64,000 nt of DNA from Mesorhizobium sp. M1D.F.Ca.ET.043.01.1.1. GTDB taxonomy: Bacteria > Pseudomonadota > Alphaproteobacteria > Rhizobiales > Rhizobiaceae. The DNA lies in the NCBI RefSeq assembly GCF_003952385.1, contig NZ_CP034444.1, forward strand, positions 7,063,367 through 7,127,366. The letters are read 5' to 3'. The notes under the pieces were generated by a model. The model was not told where the DNA came from, did not search any database, and was given only the letters and a program-made list of their open reading frames with translations. Positions 52,494-61,519 of the stretch are shown in pieces (the first letter of the stretch is position 1; the number at the start of each line of letters is the position of its first letter). The position numbers and the translations under genes were made by a program.

Positions 52494-53957
52494 TTAAGCT
52501 GCGCTCTTTATCGCTGCCAGACCGTGCAATAACCCGGCCTTTAGCAATTCTCGGTAGATATGCTCAGCAGCTTGAGCGGCTGGCACACGGTCCAGCATAA
52601 GATTGAGTGTTCCCGGCAACGTCGACAGCCAATAGGCACAGACGAAATCATGATTGTACTGATCGTCCCAGCCTATCGGCGAGGCCAGGCCACCCGAGAT
52701 CATACGGCGGAGGTTGGCGGGGTTTGCTATCGGGACGACGCCCTTGTGGAATTCATAAAACACACGGCCATACAGAAAAACGCGCTTTTTGAGCAGAAGC
52801 GCCTCGTAGCCAACAGTGCTGGTGAGGGTGATAACCCCGACAGACGATTTGATCAGCTCCTTTGTCGGCTCATGCGGCCCTAACAACCTGACATTCGGTA
52901 GAGATCGAATACGCCTGTAGAAGTCGAGCGTGGGATATGCCCATGCACTAATATGATCCTTGACATACAAGCGGGTGCCTTCAGGCAGGCTGAAGGCAAT
53001 GTTACGGATCACCTCATATTCGTCGAGGTAGGTTCCCGCGAGGATCGACGTAGAGGCTTCGGGATGGAAGTGCATCGGGTACAGAAGAAATCGTTCTCCC
53101 GCTACGGCCTTTTGATACATGCCGCGAACGGTGCCCGCTTTGAGACGTCGACGGACATTGCGCAGAAAGAGGCTTGTATATGTGCGCAGGGGATTACCGA
53201 TCTGGAACGAATTGGTCCGACTGTCGGAGACGTGGCGTAGGAGCGCCTTGATCTTGGCAAGACGGTCGCGCCTAAAGTACCGCTTGATCAAGGCGATACG
53301 TTCCAGGCCATTGATTTTCATGTAATCGGGAACGATCGTCTCGATGTTGGCGATGTAGTCCCTCACCCAGCGGTGAACATCCGGCTCCACCGTCTTGTAG
53401 CCACCTCGGATCGCAGCAAAATTTCTCTCAACAGAGTCATCCGCCAAGGGATCCCCAGAAACCGAAAACCGGCCTGGCAGCCGAGATGCCCCTAGACCAA
53501 TATAAACGGCTCGCCGTTCCTGGGCTACGAACAGCGCGAAATGTGCAAATGTGTTGGAAACATTTTCATACAGAACGAGTTCCGTCCCATGCTTTTCAAA
53601 TATCCTCTCGAAAAACGTAAGCAATGCACTTTTTAACCGATCAAAAAAGTCGAGGTCTGCACTATTGCCCCAGATGCCATAGGTCTGCGCACGCTCGAAG
53701 TCCGACAGTAAGGCAGAGTTCAAATTATAGCCGGAATAGCGTTCTAGGATGTCGAAATCCACCTTATGGTTCACAAAAAAGGATGAGAAGTCATAAACTG
53801 CGGCGAAACCCGCGGAATCCAGGCCGTTCTCCTTGCGAGAAAATGCGCTGTCTACCGCGACCGCCACGGTGGCTCCGTCGTTGCGGAAACGCGCCGCGAG
53901 CGCATTAAAAAAATGAAAGTAGTTCGGCGCGCTGTTCGAGAGAAGCAGAATGTTCAT
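52494..53957 (-). CDS. Capsule-polysaccharide-synthesis-like protein, candidate nonulosonic acid transferase
   Basis: This 487-residue cytoplasmic protein has a GT-B-like layout without membrane segments. The C-terminal half has FLLYPMHFHPEASTS, RLYVKDHISAWAYP, RLLGPHEPTKELIKSS and ITLTSTVGYEALLL, the pattern of the Capsule_synth (KpsS/KpsC-like) family that uses CMP-activated keto sugars. The start ATGAACATTCTG overlaps the pseI stop by 4 bp, so it is translated with the pseudaminic acid cassette. That makes it the best candidate for the transferase that adds pseudaminic acid. The family link is moderate and the substrate is inference. Confidence 0.6.
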   Translation of the reverse strand: MNILLLSNSAPNYFHFFNALAARFRNDGATVAVAVDSAFSRKENGLDSAGFAAVYDFSSFFVNHKVDFDILERYSGYNLNSALLSDFERAQTYGIWGNSADLDFFDRLKSALLTFFERIFEKHGTELVLYENVSNTFAHFALFVAQERRAVYIGLGASRLPGRFSVSGDPLADDSVERNFAAIRGGYKTVEPDVHRWVRDYIANIETIVPDYMKINGLERIALIKRYFRRDRLAKIKALLRHVSDSRTNSFQIGNPLRTYTSLFLRNVRRRLKAGTVRGMYQKAVAGERFLLYPMHFHPEASTSILAGTYLDEYEVIRNIAFSLPEGTRLYVKDHISAWAYPTLDFYRRIRSLPNVRLLGPHEPTKELIKSSVGVITLTSTVGYEALLLKKRVFLYGRVFYEFHKGVVPIANPANLRRMISGGLASPIGWDDQYNHDFVCAYWLSTLPGTLNLMLDRVPAAQAAEHIYRELLKAGLLHGLAAIKSAA

Positions 53958-55015
53958 TTTGCCTGCCAGCTACCAATCAGCTCAGCGCGCACTGCTGTCG
54001 GGGAATGAATGTCCTGAGTCACCTGCCGGCCCAATACAGCTTCGAGATTTTTAGGCGCAAGGCCAAAGCCCGGTCTCACACTGCGTATGCTGTCTCGAGT
54101 GATGACATCACCTGCCTTCAGGTCCCGTACAAAGTAGAGCGACCGGCGGAACTTCACGTTCCCCTGCTCGCTCGATTTGCGTCCATAATCGACCTTGCCG
54201 AGCGCCTTCCAAGCCGTTTTCGTGCCGGCACACAATGCCGCGAGTTCGGCAGGCTCGAGTGAGAAGCTGTCGTCCGGACCGCCGCCACCGCGGTTAAGGG
54301 TGAAGTGCTTTTCAATGATCGAAGCCCCCAAAGCCACACTGGCAATGGCGGTGGTGTTGTCCAGCGTATGATCAGAAAGGCCTGTGACCAGTCCGTAGCG
54401 CTCAATCATGTCGGGTATGGTCTGCAGATTATAATCATCGGCCGGTGCAGGGTAGCCGCTGACGCAGTGCAGAATTGCTAATTCGCTGCAGCCGCCCTCA
54501 CGCGCTGCCTCTATCGCTTCGTGGATTTCCTCTGCATCCGCCATCCCGGTCGAGATGATCATCGGCTTGCCGGTGCTGGCTGCGTATTTGATTAACGCCC
54601 AATCAACGGCTTCGAAGGAGGCGATCTTGTAAGCCGGCGCATTCAAGTCTTCCAGGAGATCAATCGCCGTGTTGTCGAAAGGCGAGCTGAAGATCGTAAC
54701 GCCGAGCTCGCGGCCACGGTCGAAGAGGAGCTTGTGCCAGTCCCACGGCATATGCGCTTCTTCATAGAGATCATAGAGTGTGCGCCCGTCCCACAAGCCG
54801 CCGTCGATGCGGAACTCCTCCCCCGTGCAATCAAGCGTGATCGTATCGGGCTTATAGGTCTGCAGCTTGACGGCATCTGCCCCGGCCTTCTTGGCCTCCT
54901 CCACAAGGTGCAGGGCCGTTTCGACGCTGCCGTTATGATTGGCGGACAATTCGGCAATGACATAAGGGGGCTCACCCGGCCCGATCCGGCGCCCGGCGAT
55001 CTGGATACAGCTCAA
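53954..55015 (-). CDS. pseI: Pseudaminic acid synthase
   Basis: This 353-residue NeuB-family synthase condenses 6-deoxy-AltdiNAc with phosphoenolpyruvate. The barrel has VIAELSANHNGS, AVKLQTYKPDTITLD, YKIASFEAVDW and GLSDHTLDN. RGGGGPDDSFSLEP replaces the GPDHKASL seen in sialic and legionaminic synthases and points to the Pse type. A SAF domain ends the protein (VVRDLKAGDVITRDSI-like). TTG 55015 was chosen because GGAGAACC lies seven bases upstream, it overlaps the pseH stop by 4 bp, and it gives the usual family length; the upstream frame to 55195 lies within pseH. Confidence 0.88.
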   Translation of the reverse strand: MSCIQIAGRRIGPGEPPYVIAELSANHNGSVETALHLVEEAKKAGADAVKLQTYKPDTITLDCTGEEFRIDGGLWDGRTLYDLYEEAHMPWDWHKLLFDRGRELGVTIFSSPFDNTAIDLLEDLNAPAYKIASFEAVDWALIKYAASTGKPMIISTGMADAEEIHEAIEAAREGGCSELAILHCVSGYPAPADDYNLQTIPDMIERYGLVTGLSDHTLDNTTAIASVALGASIIEKHFTLNRGGGGPDDSFSLEPAELAALCAGTKTAWKALGKVDYGRKSSEQGNVKFRRSLYFVRDLKAGDVITRDSIRSVRPGFGLAPKNLEAVLGRQVTQDIHSPTAVRAELIGSWQAK

Positions 55016-55539
55016 CTGGGTTCTCCAACAGGTTTCATCGATTGATTCCAGTCGCTTCTGAGCAACCCGAAGCAGACGAGGGAGCGATAGGCCCCCTGGA
55101 TCCGTTGTTGCTCCCGCAATACGCCTTCCCGAACAAAACCTAAGCGTTCGTGCAGCGCGATAGAGGCCGTGTTGAAATCCACTGCCTGGCCGCAAACCTT
55201 ATGCAGATTCAATTCGCCAAAGGCATATTTCAACGCCGCGAAACCGAGCATTTTCCCGGTTCCTCTCGCTGCGTTCGGGTCAGCATAAAATCCCCAGTTC
55301 GACGCCCCGGCGTCAGCGACATTGTCGAATTGGACGAAGCCGATAGGTGCTTCTCTATCCACGACTATGAGCAACCGGCGTGTAGCCTCATTGGTCGACC
55401 GGGAAAACCAATTCCGGTGCTCCTCCAGGCCAATCTCGTGCTGGGTAAACATGAAACGACGCACGTCCCAATGATTTCGCCATGCGAGCACCATTGGCAG
55501 ATCGTCAGCCATCATCGCCCGAACGATCGGGTCAGACAT
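55012..55539 (-). CDS. pseH: UDP-4-amino-sugar N-acetyltransferase of the pseudaminic pathway
   Basis: This 175-residue GNAT acetyltransferase has LAWRNHWDVRRFMFTQHEI at the N-terminus, the acetyl-CoA-binding ARGTGKMLGFAALKYAF, and NTASIALHERLGFVREGVL, all characteristic of PseH. It acetylates the C4 amino group of the product of PseC. It overlaps pseG by 8 bp and pseI by 4 bp, so the three should be translated together. Length and position agree with the family, and the assignment is supported by the neighbouring pseC, pseF, pseG and pseI. Confidence 0.87.
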   Translation of the reverse strand: MSDPIVRAMMADDLPMVLAWRNHWDVRRFMFTQHEIGLEEHRNWFSRSTNEATRRLLIVVDREAPIGFVQFDNVADAGASNWGFYADPNAARGTGKMLGFAALKYAFGELNLHKVCGQAVDFNTASIALHERLGFVREGVLREQQRIQGAYRSLVCFGLLRSDWNQSMKPVGEPS

Positions 55540-56620
55540 ATTCTTCCACCATCCGGTCGGCGACCCGGCTAACGCCCTCTCCGTCTGTAATCGCAGCGGC
55601 TGCTTTGCTTAGGCCGAAGAGAAACTCACCGATCGTCCCTGACACGAAGCGCTCATCCAGTACCGAAACGAGTTGCGAGGGACTCCCGACAGCGACGGCG
55701 GCGCCCGAGACCTGCAGGGCCGAGGCCACGGAATGTTGGTTGTCCGCGAGCGCAAAAACGAAGCTGGGCAAGCCCACGCAGCAGCGTTCCCAGGAAGTGC
55801 TTCCCGCCGCGCCGACAGCAAGGTCACTTTCGGCCATCAACCGCGCCATGTCGCTCACGCCAACCAGAACCTGAGTCGAGTGCCGCATTGATTCCGCACG
55901 GATCCGCACCGCGTCCTTCCACGGCGCTTGCGGCCCCATGACAACTGTGATCCGCAAAGTCGAAGGTAAGGTACCCTCGTCGAGCGCATCCAACACAAGG
56001 CCAGTGACATTTTGCTTGTCCACGCCACCCATAGTTAGGAGCAGGTGTTCGAGTTTAGGTTGAACCCGACGAGCCAGACTCGCTGCGCGCAGCTCGGCAA
56101 ACTCAGGCCGCAGTAGCGCATATTTGGGCCCGAGCAATGTGACGGCATCGGCGCCCAGGAGGCCGTCGTAGTCCTCTTTCGTGCGGCCAAGGCTCTGGTC
56201 GAGCAACAGATCGCAATCGTGGGGGCGGTCAGCCAAGTCATCGATCACCATCAGATATTGACAGGCAGAACGCAGCGCTTCCTCCCAGCGGCGGTCCAGC
56301 CCGTAATGATCCACGACCAGACAGTCCACAGCCCCAATGGCTCGGTGCGTCTCTTGGGCATCTGTTGCCCAGTCCGTACCCAGCCAGTACGCATGGGGTG
56401 GCGCCCCGTGCGTCAGCGTGGCGTCCGCAGGAGGCCTCGGCAGCGCAACGGTCCTGTGGCCACGCTCTGCTATCAAATCCATAAGATGGCCAATGTGTAG
56501 GCGGCAGATGAATAGGCATTCTGCCCCGCGCTCCCGCAGCGCGTCAGCCAGCGTGAGACAACGCATGACATGGCCGGTGCCAATCTCGATCGAGGCATCA
56601 GTTCGAAAGGCGATCTGCAC
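55532..56620 (-). CDS. pseG: UDP-2,4-diacetamido-2,4,6-trideoxy-beta-L-altrose hydrolase
   Basis: This 362-residue GT-B-fold hydrolase removes UDP from the diacetamido sugar. It opens with IAFRTDASIEIGTGHVMRCL, whose His is the family's catalytic base, and has VDHYGLDRRWEEALR, IDDLADRPHDCDLLLDQSL, LLTMGGVDKQNVT and GAAGSTSWERCCVG. These are PseG motifs. It follows pseF by 29 bp and overlaps pseH by 8 bp. No fused PseH domain is present, unlike in some species, because pseH is a separate gene here. Confidence 0.88.
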   Translation of the reverse strand: MQIAFRTDASIEIGTGHVMRCLTLADALRERGAECLFICRLHIGHLMDLIAERGHRTVALPRPPADATLTHGAPPHAYWLGTDWATDAQETHRAIGAVDCLVVDHYGLDRRWEEALRSACQYLMVIDDLADRPHDCDLLLDQSLGRTKEDYDGLLGADAVTLLGPKYALLRPEFAELRAASLARRVQPKLEHLLLTMGGVDKQNVTGLVLDALDEGTLPSTLRITVVMGPQAPWKDAVRIRAESMRHSTQVLVGVSDMARLMAESDLAVGAAGSTSWERCCVGLPSFVFALADNQHSVASALQVSGAAVAVGSPSQLVSVLDERFVSGTIGEFLFGLSKAAAAITDGEGVSRVADRMVEEYV

Positions 56621-56649
56621 GGGTTTTAATTACCGCAGAGCATCTTGGG

Positions 56650-57351
56650 TCATTCCGGTCCTGGTTCCGGGCTCAGGATCCGAAACATGCATTCCGCCCG
56701 CTCCCAGTCCTCGGGTGTGTCGATGTCTTGCACACGATGACGTGGCAACAACACTGGGACGCTACCTTGCCCGAACACGGGCTTGTTTTTGAGCCAAGCC
56801 TCGGAGCGGCCCCAGTAGAATTGACCCGCATCGTGCCAGGCCCCCTCGAGGTCTTGCGAGCGGGTCCCAAGATGCTCCGGTTGGAACATCGCCACGCGTT
56901 GGCCGCCGGTGATGCGCAACGCCCTTTGGATCGGAAAGGCGTAACTCGTCACCGAGAAGGCGAAGTCGGCTTCCGTCGACCGAAGCATGTCCAAACCTTG
57001 TCGCAGATCGCTCGCCCGTACAAATGGCGCGGTGGCGTAGAGGCAACAGACCTCTTTGGCAGCAGCCCCCTCCATTGCGAACCATCGGATGGCATGCGCC
57101 ACGACGGGAACGGTTCCTGTGTGGTCGTCAGAAAGGTCGCCCGGGCGCAGGAAAGGCGCTTCGGCGCCGTATTCTTTTGCCACTTCGGCGATCTCAGCAT
57201 CGTCCGTGCTGACGATGATACGGTCGAAACAGCCGCTTTGTATGGCCGCGCGGATCGACCATGCGATTATCGGCAGCCCACCAAAGGTGCGGATATTCTT
57301 GCGCGGGATGCGTTTCGATCCCCCTCGCGCCGGGATTACAGCGAGCCTCAC
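56650..57351 (-). CDS. pseF: Pseudaminic acid cytidylyltransferase
   Basis: This 233-residue CMP-sugar synthetase has the CTP-binding AVIPARGGSKRIPRKNIR at the N-terminus, then ISTDDAEIAEVAKEYGAEAP and HRVQDIDTPEDWERAE. It activates pseudaminic acid with CTP, giving CMP-Pse for the transferase. It overlaps pseC by 4 bp. The choice of PseF rather than NeuA or LegF rests mainly on the cassette around it. Confidence 0.87.
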   Translation of the reverse strand: MRLAVIPARGGSKRIPRKNIRTFGGLPIIAWSIRAAIQSGCFDRIIVSTDDAEIAEVAKEYGAEAPFLRPGDLSDDHTGTVPVVAHAIRWFAMEGAAAKEVCCLYATAPFVRASDLRQGLDMLRSTEADFAFSVTSYAFPIQRALRITGGQRVAMFQPEHLGTRSQDLEGAWHDAGQFYWGRSEAWLKNKPVFGQGSVPVLLPRHRVQDIDTPEDWERAECMFRILSPEPGPE

Positions 57352-58508
57352 AGCCCCATGGCCTCGCGTAGCACCTTAACCACGAAGTCCTGGTCCGCGT
57401 CGGTCAACGCAGGGTGCATGGGGATACTGATGGCCTCTCGGTAGTAGCGCTCAGCCTCTGGGTAGTCGCCGTTTCGGAAGCCCATCATCTGGTAATAGGG
57501 TTGGGTGTGCACCGGGATGTAATGCAGATTGACCATGATGTCCTTGGCGCGCAGTGCCTCGAAAACCTCCAGATGCGACGCGCCTATCTTCTCCAGCTGC
57601 AGCCGGATCACATACAAATGATATGCGGAATAGCTGTCTGGGTGTTGCCATGGCAGCGTCAGCGGCAGATTGGCCAGGAGCGTGCTATAGCGGTCGGCGA
57701 TCGCATGGCGCCTCTTCACGTACTGGGTCAGGCGGGCAACTTGACTCACGCCTAACGCAGCTTGCATGTCCGTCATGCGGTAGTTGTAGCCAAGAGCCAC
57801 CTGTTGATAATACCAGGGGCCGTCCATTGGCTGCGTCATGAGCGAAGCCTCTCGCGTGATGCCGTGGCTTCGCAACAGGCCCAAACGTGTTGCGAGTTCA
57901 TCGTCGTTGGTTAACGCCATCCCGCCTTCAGCGGTTGTGACGATTTTGACCGGATGAAAACTGAACACCGCGATGTCGCTGTATCGCCCGTTTCCAACCG
58001 GCTCCCCCTTGTAGTGAGCGCCGATAGCGTGCGAGGCATCTTCGATGATCTTGAAGCCGTATTTTTTACCTAGGTCGTGAATGGCTTCCAGGTCGCATGG
58101 CTGGCCTGTGTGATGTACCGGCACCACAATCTTGGGCAGACGGCCAACCCTTTCGGCTTCAATAAGCTTTTCCTCCAGAGCCCTGGGGCAGAGGTTATAA
58201 GTGCGCGGGTCGACGTCCACGAAGCTCACTTGAGCCCCGCAATAAAGCGCGCAATTCGCCGAGGCCACGAAGGTGTTCGGCGTTGTCCAGAGAAGGTCAC
58301 CCGGCCCGAGCCCCAGCGCCAGACAAGCGATGTGAAGTGCTGAGGTGGCGCTGTTGACGGCCACCGCATGACGGGCTCCCGTGTGCGCAAGCACACTTTG
58401 CTCAAATTTCGGAATATTGGGACCTTGGGTTAGATTGACTGATTTAAGAACATCCACAACGGCATCGATGTCAGCCTGCGTGATATCTTGTTGGCCATAG
58501 CGGATCAT
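57348..58508 (-). CDS. pseC: UDP-4-amino-4,6-dideoxy-N-acetyl-beta-L-altrosamine transaminase
   Basis: This 386-residue DegT/DnrJ/EryC1 aminotransferase uses PLP. It opens with MIRYGQQDITQADIDAVVDV and shows AVNSATSALHIACLALG, VVPVHHTGQPCDLE, IEDASHAIGA, and the PLP lysine in FSFHPVKIVTTAEGG. These are PseC features. It aminates the 4-keto sugar made by PseB or an equivalent 5-inverting dehydratase. It is the first gene of the pse cassette, 39 bp after the flippase gene, and no pseB precedes it, unlike in most pse clusters. Confidence 0.9.
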   Translation of the reverse strand: MIRYGQQDITQADIDAVVDVLKSVNLTQGPNIPKFEQSVLAHTGARHAVAVNSATSALHIACLALGLGPGDLLWTTPNTFVASANCALYCGAQVSFVDVDPRTYNLCPRALEEKLIEAERVGRLPKIVVPVHHTGQPCDLEAIHDLGKKYGFKIIEDASHAIGAHYKGEPVGNGRYSDIAVFSFHPVKIVTTAEGGMALTNDDELATRLGLLRSHGITREASLMTQPMDGPWYYQQVALGYNYRMTDMQAALGVSQVARLTQYVKRRHAIADRYSTLLANLPLTLPWQHPDSYSAYHLYVIRLQLEKIGASHLEVFEALRAKDIMVNLHYIPVHTQPYYQMMGFRNGDYPEAERYYREAISIPMHPALTDADQDFVVKVLREAMGL

Positions 58509-58547
58509 AGGTGACGACCGTATTTGAGCATTGCTAAACCGTTGATT

Positions 58548-59867
58548 TTAGCGCGATCTGTTTCTGTCGAGCTGGCCGTAGGCGATCGCTTTCCAGATGA
58601 GGATCAGCGTGAACGAGATCGTCATTCCAATGGGAACGGCCAGTTCGGCGTGGGTTTTGCCGAGCCACCAAGTGGATCCGATAAATACCGGCAATGCGGC
58701 GATGTGACTGTAGATGATGGGCCTGTCGCACCCGCGGGCATAGAGAGCATAGTGAGGCACCATACCCACAGCGTTGACGATCGCTGCAACTGCAACCCAT
58801 GGATACAAATCAAGCGCGTCCAGATAGACTGTCTTGCCCACCCAACCGAGCAGGTAAGGCAACGCCACCCAACTGACACATCCAAAGGCAACAGAAACAG
58901 CTAACGTCTGGAAAAACATCTGCCGAACCGTCGTGCGGGCAAGCTCGTACTCGCGCTTGTGGCTATGGCTGATCAATGCTGGGTAGCTGAACGAAAACAC
59001 CCCCGCATCTAGAAAGACCATCAGCGTTCCTGCGACGCCAAGGAACAACACATAAGCACCCACCGCTTCTATTCCGCCAAGATCCTCCATCCAATATCGA
59101 TCGGCGGTCTGGATGCCACGCAAGGCGAGAGTTGAAACCAGGAACGCCGCGCTGACCGAGATCCCTTTTCGAACCCAGCGCCAATCGACTGGCCTTGACC
59201 AGCCGCCTATCGGAAGTTGCCTGACTCTCCAAACACCCAATGCTGCCGCAGCTAAGCCCGAGCACGCCCAAAGGGCCATGATCACGTCCAGATTCCGGCT
59301 TCCTGGAAATCCGATCATCACGACCACGGCCGCGATTGCCCAACTGCCCTGCCGCACGAACAGGGTTACGCTCGCGGCGACCTGATCCGACAACACGATG
59401 AGAAGACGCGAGACCTCCTGGTTGAAATGCTCCAGTGCCAGAATTGGAACGAACCACCATAGCAGCGAGGCTGACCAGCCCTCGCCCTTCAAGATCAAGA
59501 CAACCGGAGGCAGGACAAACACGTAAAGAAGGCCGCACAAAGCCAATTGGCCTTTCAGCATAGCCCCTCGCTGATCGTCAGAGACTTGCAGGATCTCGCG
59601 CGAAGCGAAGATATAGAAGTCAAGGCCAACCAAATAGAGGCCGTAGATGACCGTGGCGGTGAAAAGGCCGTAATATCCGACCGATTTCGGATCCACGTAC
59701 CTGGCCAGGAAAAATACGAACAGAAATCGTGTAAACAGAGTGCCGAACCGCAGACCGATATTCAGCAGGCGGACCGCCCCGGCAACAAAACGCTCATTAC
59801 CCTGCGCAATGGATGCGGACGCAATCCTCAATGCCCAGCCTCGGCGTGAGCTTGTAATCTCGCTCAT
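58548..59867 (-). CDS. Lipid-linked oligosaccharide flippase (Wzx-like, MATE/MOP superfamily)
   Basis: This 439-residue membrane protein has about 12 hydrophobic segments and the N-terminal pattern RLLNIGLRFGTLFTRFLFV found in polysaccharide flippases. It should move the undecaprenyl-linked repeat unit to the periplasm. Its start abuts the stop of the polyprenyl phosphotransferase gene directly, so the two are in one operon. Sequence does not reveal its substrate, but it presumably accepts the Pse-containing unit. Confidence 0.82.
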   Translation of the reverse strand: MSEITSSRRGWALRIASASIAQGNERFVAGAVRLLNIGLRFGTLFTRFLFVFFLARYVDPKSVGYYGLFTATVIYGLYLVGLDFYIFASREILQVSDDQRGAMLKGQLALCGLLYVFVLPPVVLILKGEGWSASLLWWFVPILALEHFNQEVSRLLIVLSDQVAASVTLFVRQGSWAIAAVVVMIGFPGSRNLDVIMALWACSGLAAAALGVWRVRQLPIGGWSRPVDWRWVRKGISVSAAFLVSTLALRGIQTADRYWMEDLGGIEAVGAYVLFLGVAGTLMVFLDAGVFSFSYPALISHSHKREYELARTTVRQMFFQTLAVSVAFGCVSWVALPYLLGWVGKTVYLDALDLYPWVAVAAIVNAVGMVPHYALYARGCDRPIIYSHIAALPVFIGSTWWLGKTHAELAVPIGMTISFTLILIWKAIAYGQLDRNRSR

Positions 59868-61151
59868 TTAACGAGCGCCAAAGCCAGTGAGCACAGTTCT
59901 CACTGTACGGAACACAATTAGCAGGTCCAACCACGGCGAAAAGTTCTTGATATAGTAAAAATCGTAGTGAAGTTTCTCTAATACCTCCCCAACTGCCGCA
60001 ACATGCCCTTGGTTAACCTGCGCCCACCCGGTGATGCCAGGCCGTACAATGTGCCGATACCGATAGAACGGCAATTCGGCTTCGTACCAGCGGGAGAGAA
60101 CGAGGGCCTCGGGTCGAGGTCCTATCCAGCTCATTTCTCCGCGCAGGATATTGACCAACTGAGGCAGTTCGTCGACCCTCGATTTCCTCAAAAACCTACC
60201 CAATCCTGTGATGCGCGCGTCACCGGTTTTTGTAATTGCCTGTTCCTTTTCGTCAGCAACGTGAGAACTTGTTCTCATCGTTCTAAATTTGTAGACCTGA
60301 TACACCTTTCCTCGATAACCCATCCGTTGCTGCCTAAACAGCGCAGGGCCTGGTGAGTCCAATCGAATTAGGGCGGCGACCAAGAGGAGCGCTGGCGAAA
60401 GGAGAATCAATATTGCCAGCGCCGCAATCCAATCGATCGCTTGCTTGACTTTCAAATAGGCTTGATTGGGATTGATGGAGCCGAGGGTGTTCTCGGAAAG
60501 GTGCTCGATCTCGACGCGGCCTGTGAGGGACTCGCTGATCTGTTTTGTATGATAGACCGGCGTACCAGAAAGCGCACGATCGGCTATATATCGTTCCCAT
60601 TCGTTTGAAAGATCGGCCCGAAGGTCCGCGACCACACCACTCGCATGTTCTACGATTTCGTTAGACGAACGAATCCAGTGCCAACTCACGCCCGGTATGT
60701 TTTCGAGGCGATCGACATTGCCGCCAGGGATGACAGCCAACTGGTAGGGATCCAGTCGTCGGGTCGCAACGCTTAAGGCAAAGTACCAAAACGTCGACTG
60801 CACAAAGCTGGCGGCCACCTGAAACCGGCTATAATCGATGCGCAGAAAGAAGATGGTCAGGAACACGAGGCCGTAAGCTAAAGCGAAGGTAGGCAAGATG
60901 TATCCTGCCGCAGCTACTCCCGGGAAGGTCCCAATTCTCCGGTAGAGCAAATATCCCGTTAGGTGTGCGATGACCACCGCAACAATCGTGATCTGCATGT
61001 TGGACGAGTAAATCACCCCAGGATCAACAGAGCTACGGATAAGGGCCGGAATCAGAACTGCAAATGCCAGACCCCCTGCAAGCTGGAAACGCATTTGCAA
61101 AAGAAGGTGCCTTTGATTTGGCAAGTTGATGACGCGAACATTCATGTTCAT
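59868..61151 (-). CDS. Polyprenyl glycosylphosphotransferase initiating repeat-unit synthesis
   Basis: This 427-residue membrane protein has an N-terminal region with several hydrophobic segments, a central soluble domain and a C-terminal sugar transferase domain. The last carries LIRLDSPGPALFRQQRMGYRGK, KFRTMR, LRKSRVDELPQLVNILRGEM, SWIGPRPE and RPGITGWAQVN, all family motifs. It transfers a sugar-1-phosphate to undecaprenyl phosphate; in this context the sugar may be HexNAc or hexose, which the motifs do not decide. It is the first structural gene of the operon, downstream of the NusG-like gene and an ops-like element. Confidence 0.88.
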   Translation of the reverse strand: MNMNVRVINLPNQRHLLLQMRFQLAGGLAFAVLIPALIRSSVDPGVIYSSNMQITIVAVVIAHLTGYLLYRRIGTFPGVAAAGYILPTFALAYGLVFLTIFFLRIDYSRFQVAASFVQSTFWYFALSVATRRLDPYQLAVIPGGNVDRLENIPGVSWHWIRSSNEIVEHASGVVADLRADLSNEWERYIADRALSGTPVYHTKQISESLTGRVEIEHLSENTLGSINPNQAYLKVKQAIDWIAALAILILLSPALLLVAALIRLDSPGPALFRQQRMGYRGKVYQVYKFRTMRTSSHVADEKEQAITKTGDARITGLGRFLRKSRVDELPQLVNILRGEMSWIGPRPEALVLSRWYEAELPFYRYRHIVRPGITGWAQVNQGHVAAVGEVLEKLHYDFYYIKNFSPWLDLLIVFRTVRTVLTGFGAR

Positions 61152-61440
61152 GGTTGCTATCCGGCTATTTTGGCGTGTCTGCTGTCACGCGGCAATAACG
61201 ACGCCTTTGAGGTCGCCGTTTTGGACAGAGCCGATGACGAGCGCTGCCAGGCCGACCTTTGGGTCGACAAGTCTTTGGACATCGTGTGATCTGGACAGAA
61301 TAGAACAGGTTGTGGCGGTCGCCGGCGCTAACGGTGCCGCATTTTGCCCGACAGTGCTATGAGCGGCACAAATGTTTTACTTAGGCGCGCAACTCGCCCC
61401 AGTGGCGCGCAAAATCCCACAGCAACTGTGCCAGGTCACG

Positions 61441-61448
61441 GCTACCGC
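61441..61448 (-). promoter_or_regulatory. ops-like element, copy 1 (GCGGTAGC)
   Basis: On the - strand the sequence AGTGCGGTAGCCGTGACC contains GCGGTAGC followed by CGTG, close to the ops core GGCGGTAGCGTG of RfaH-controlled operons, with one inserted C. It lies between the nusG-like gene and the first glycosyltransferase gene, where an antiterminator would be loaded. The match is short and could be chance. Confidence 0.35.
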
Positions 61449-61519
61449 ACTCCCGGGTGAAACCGGAATTCTTCATGCGTAACAAAGTGGACGCGCAATC
61501 GAGCAATAATGCGCTTAGA

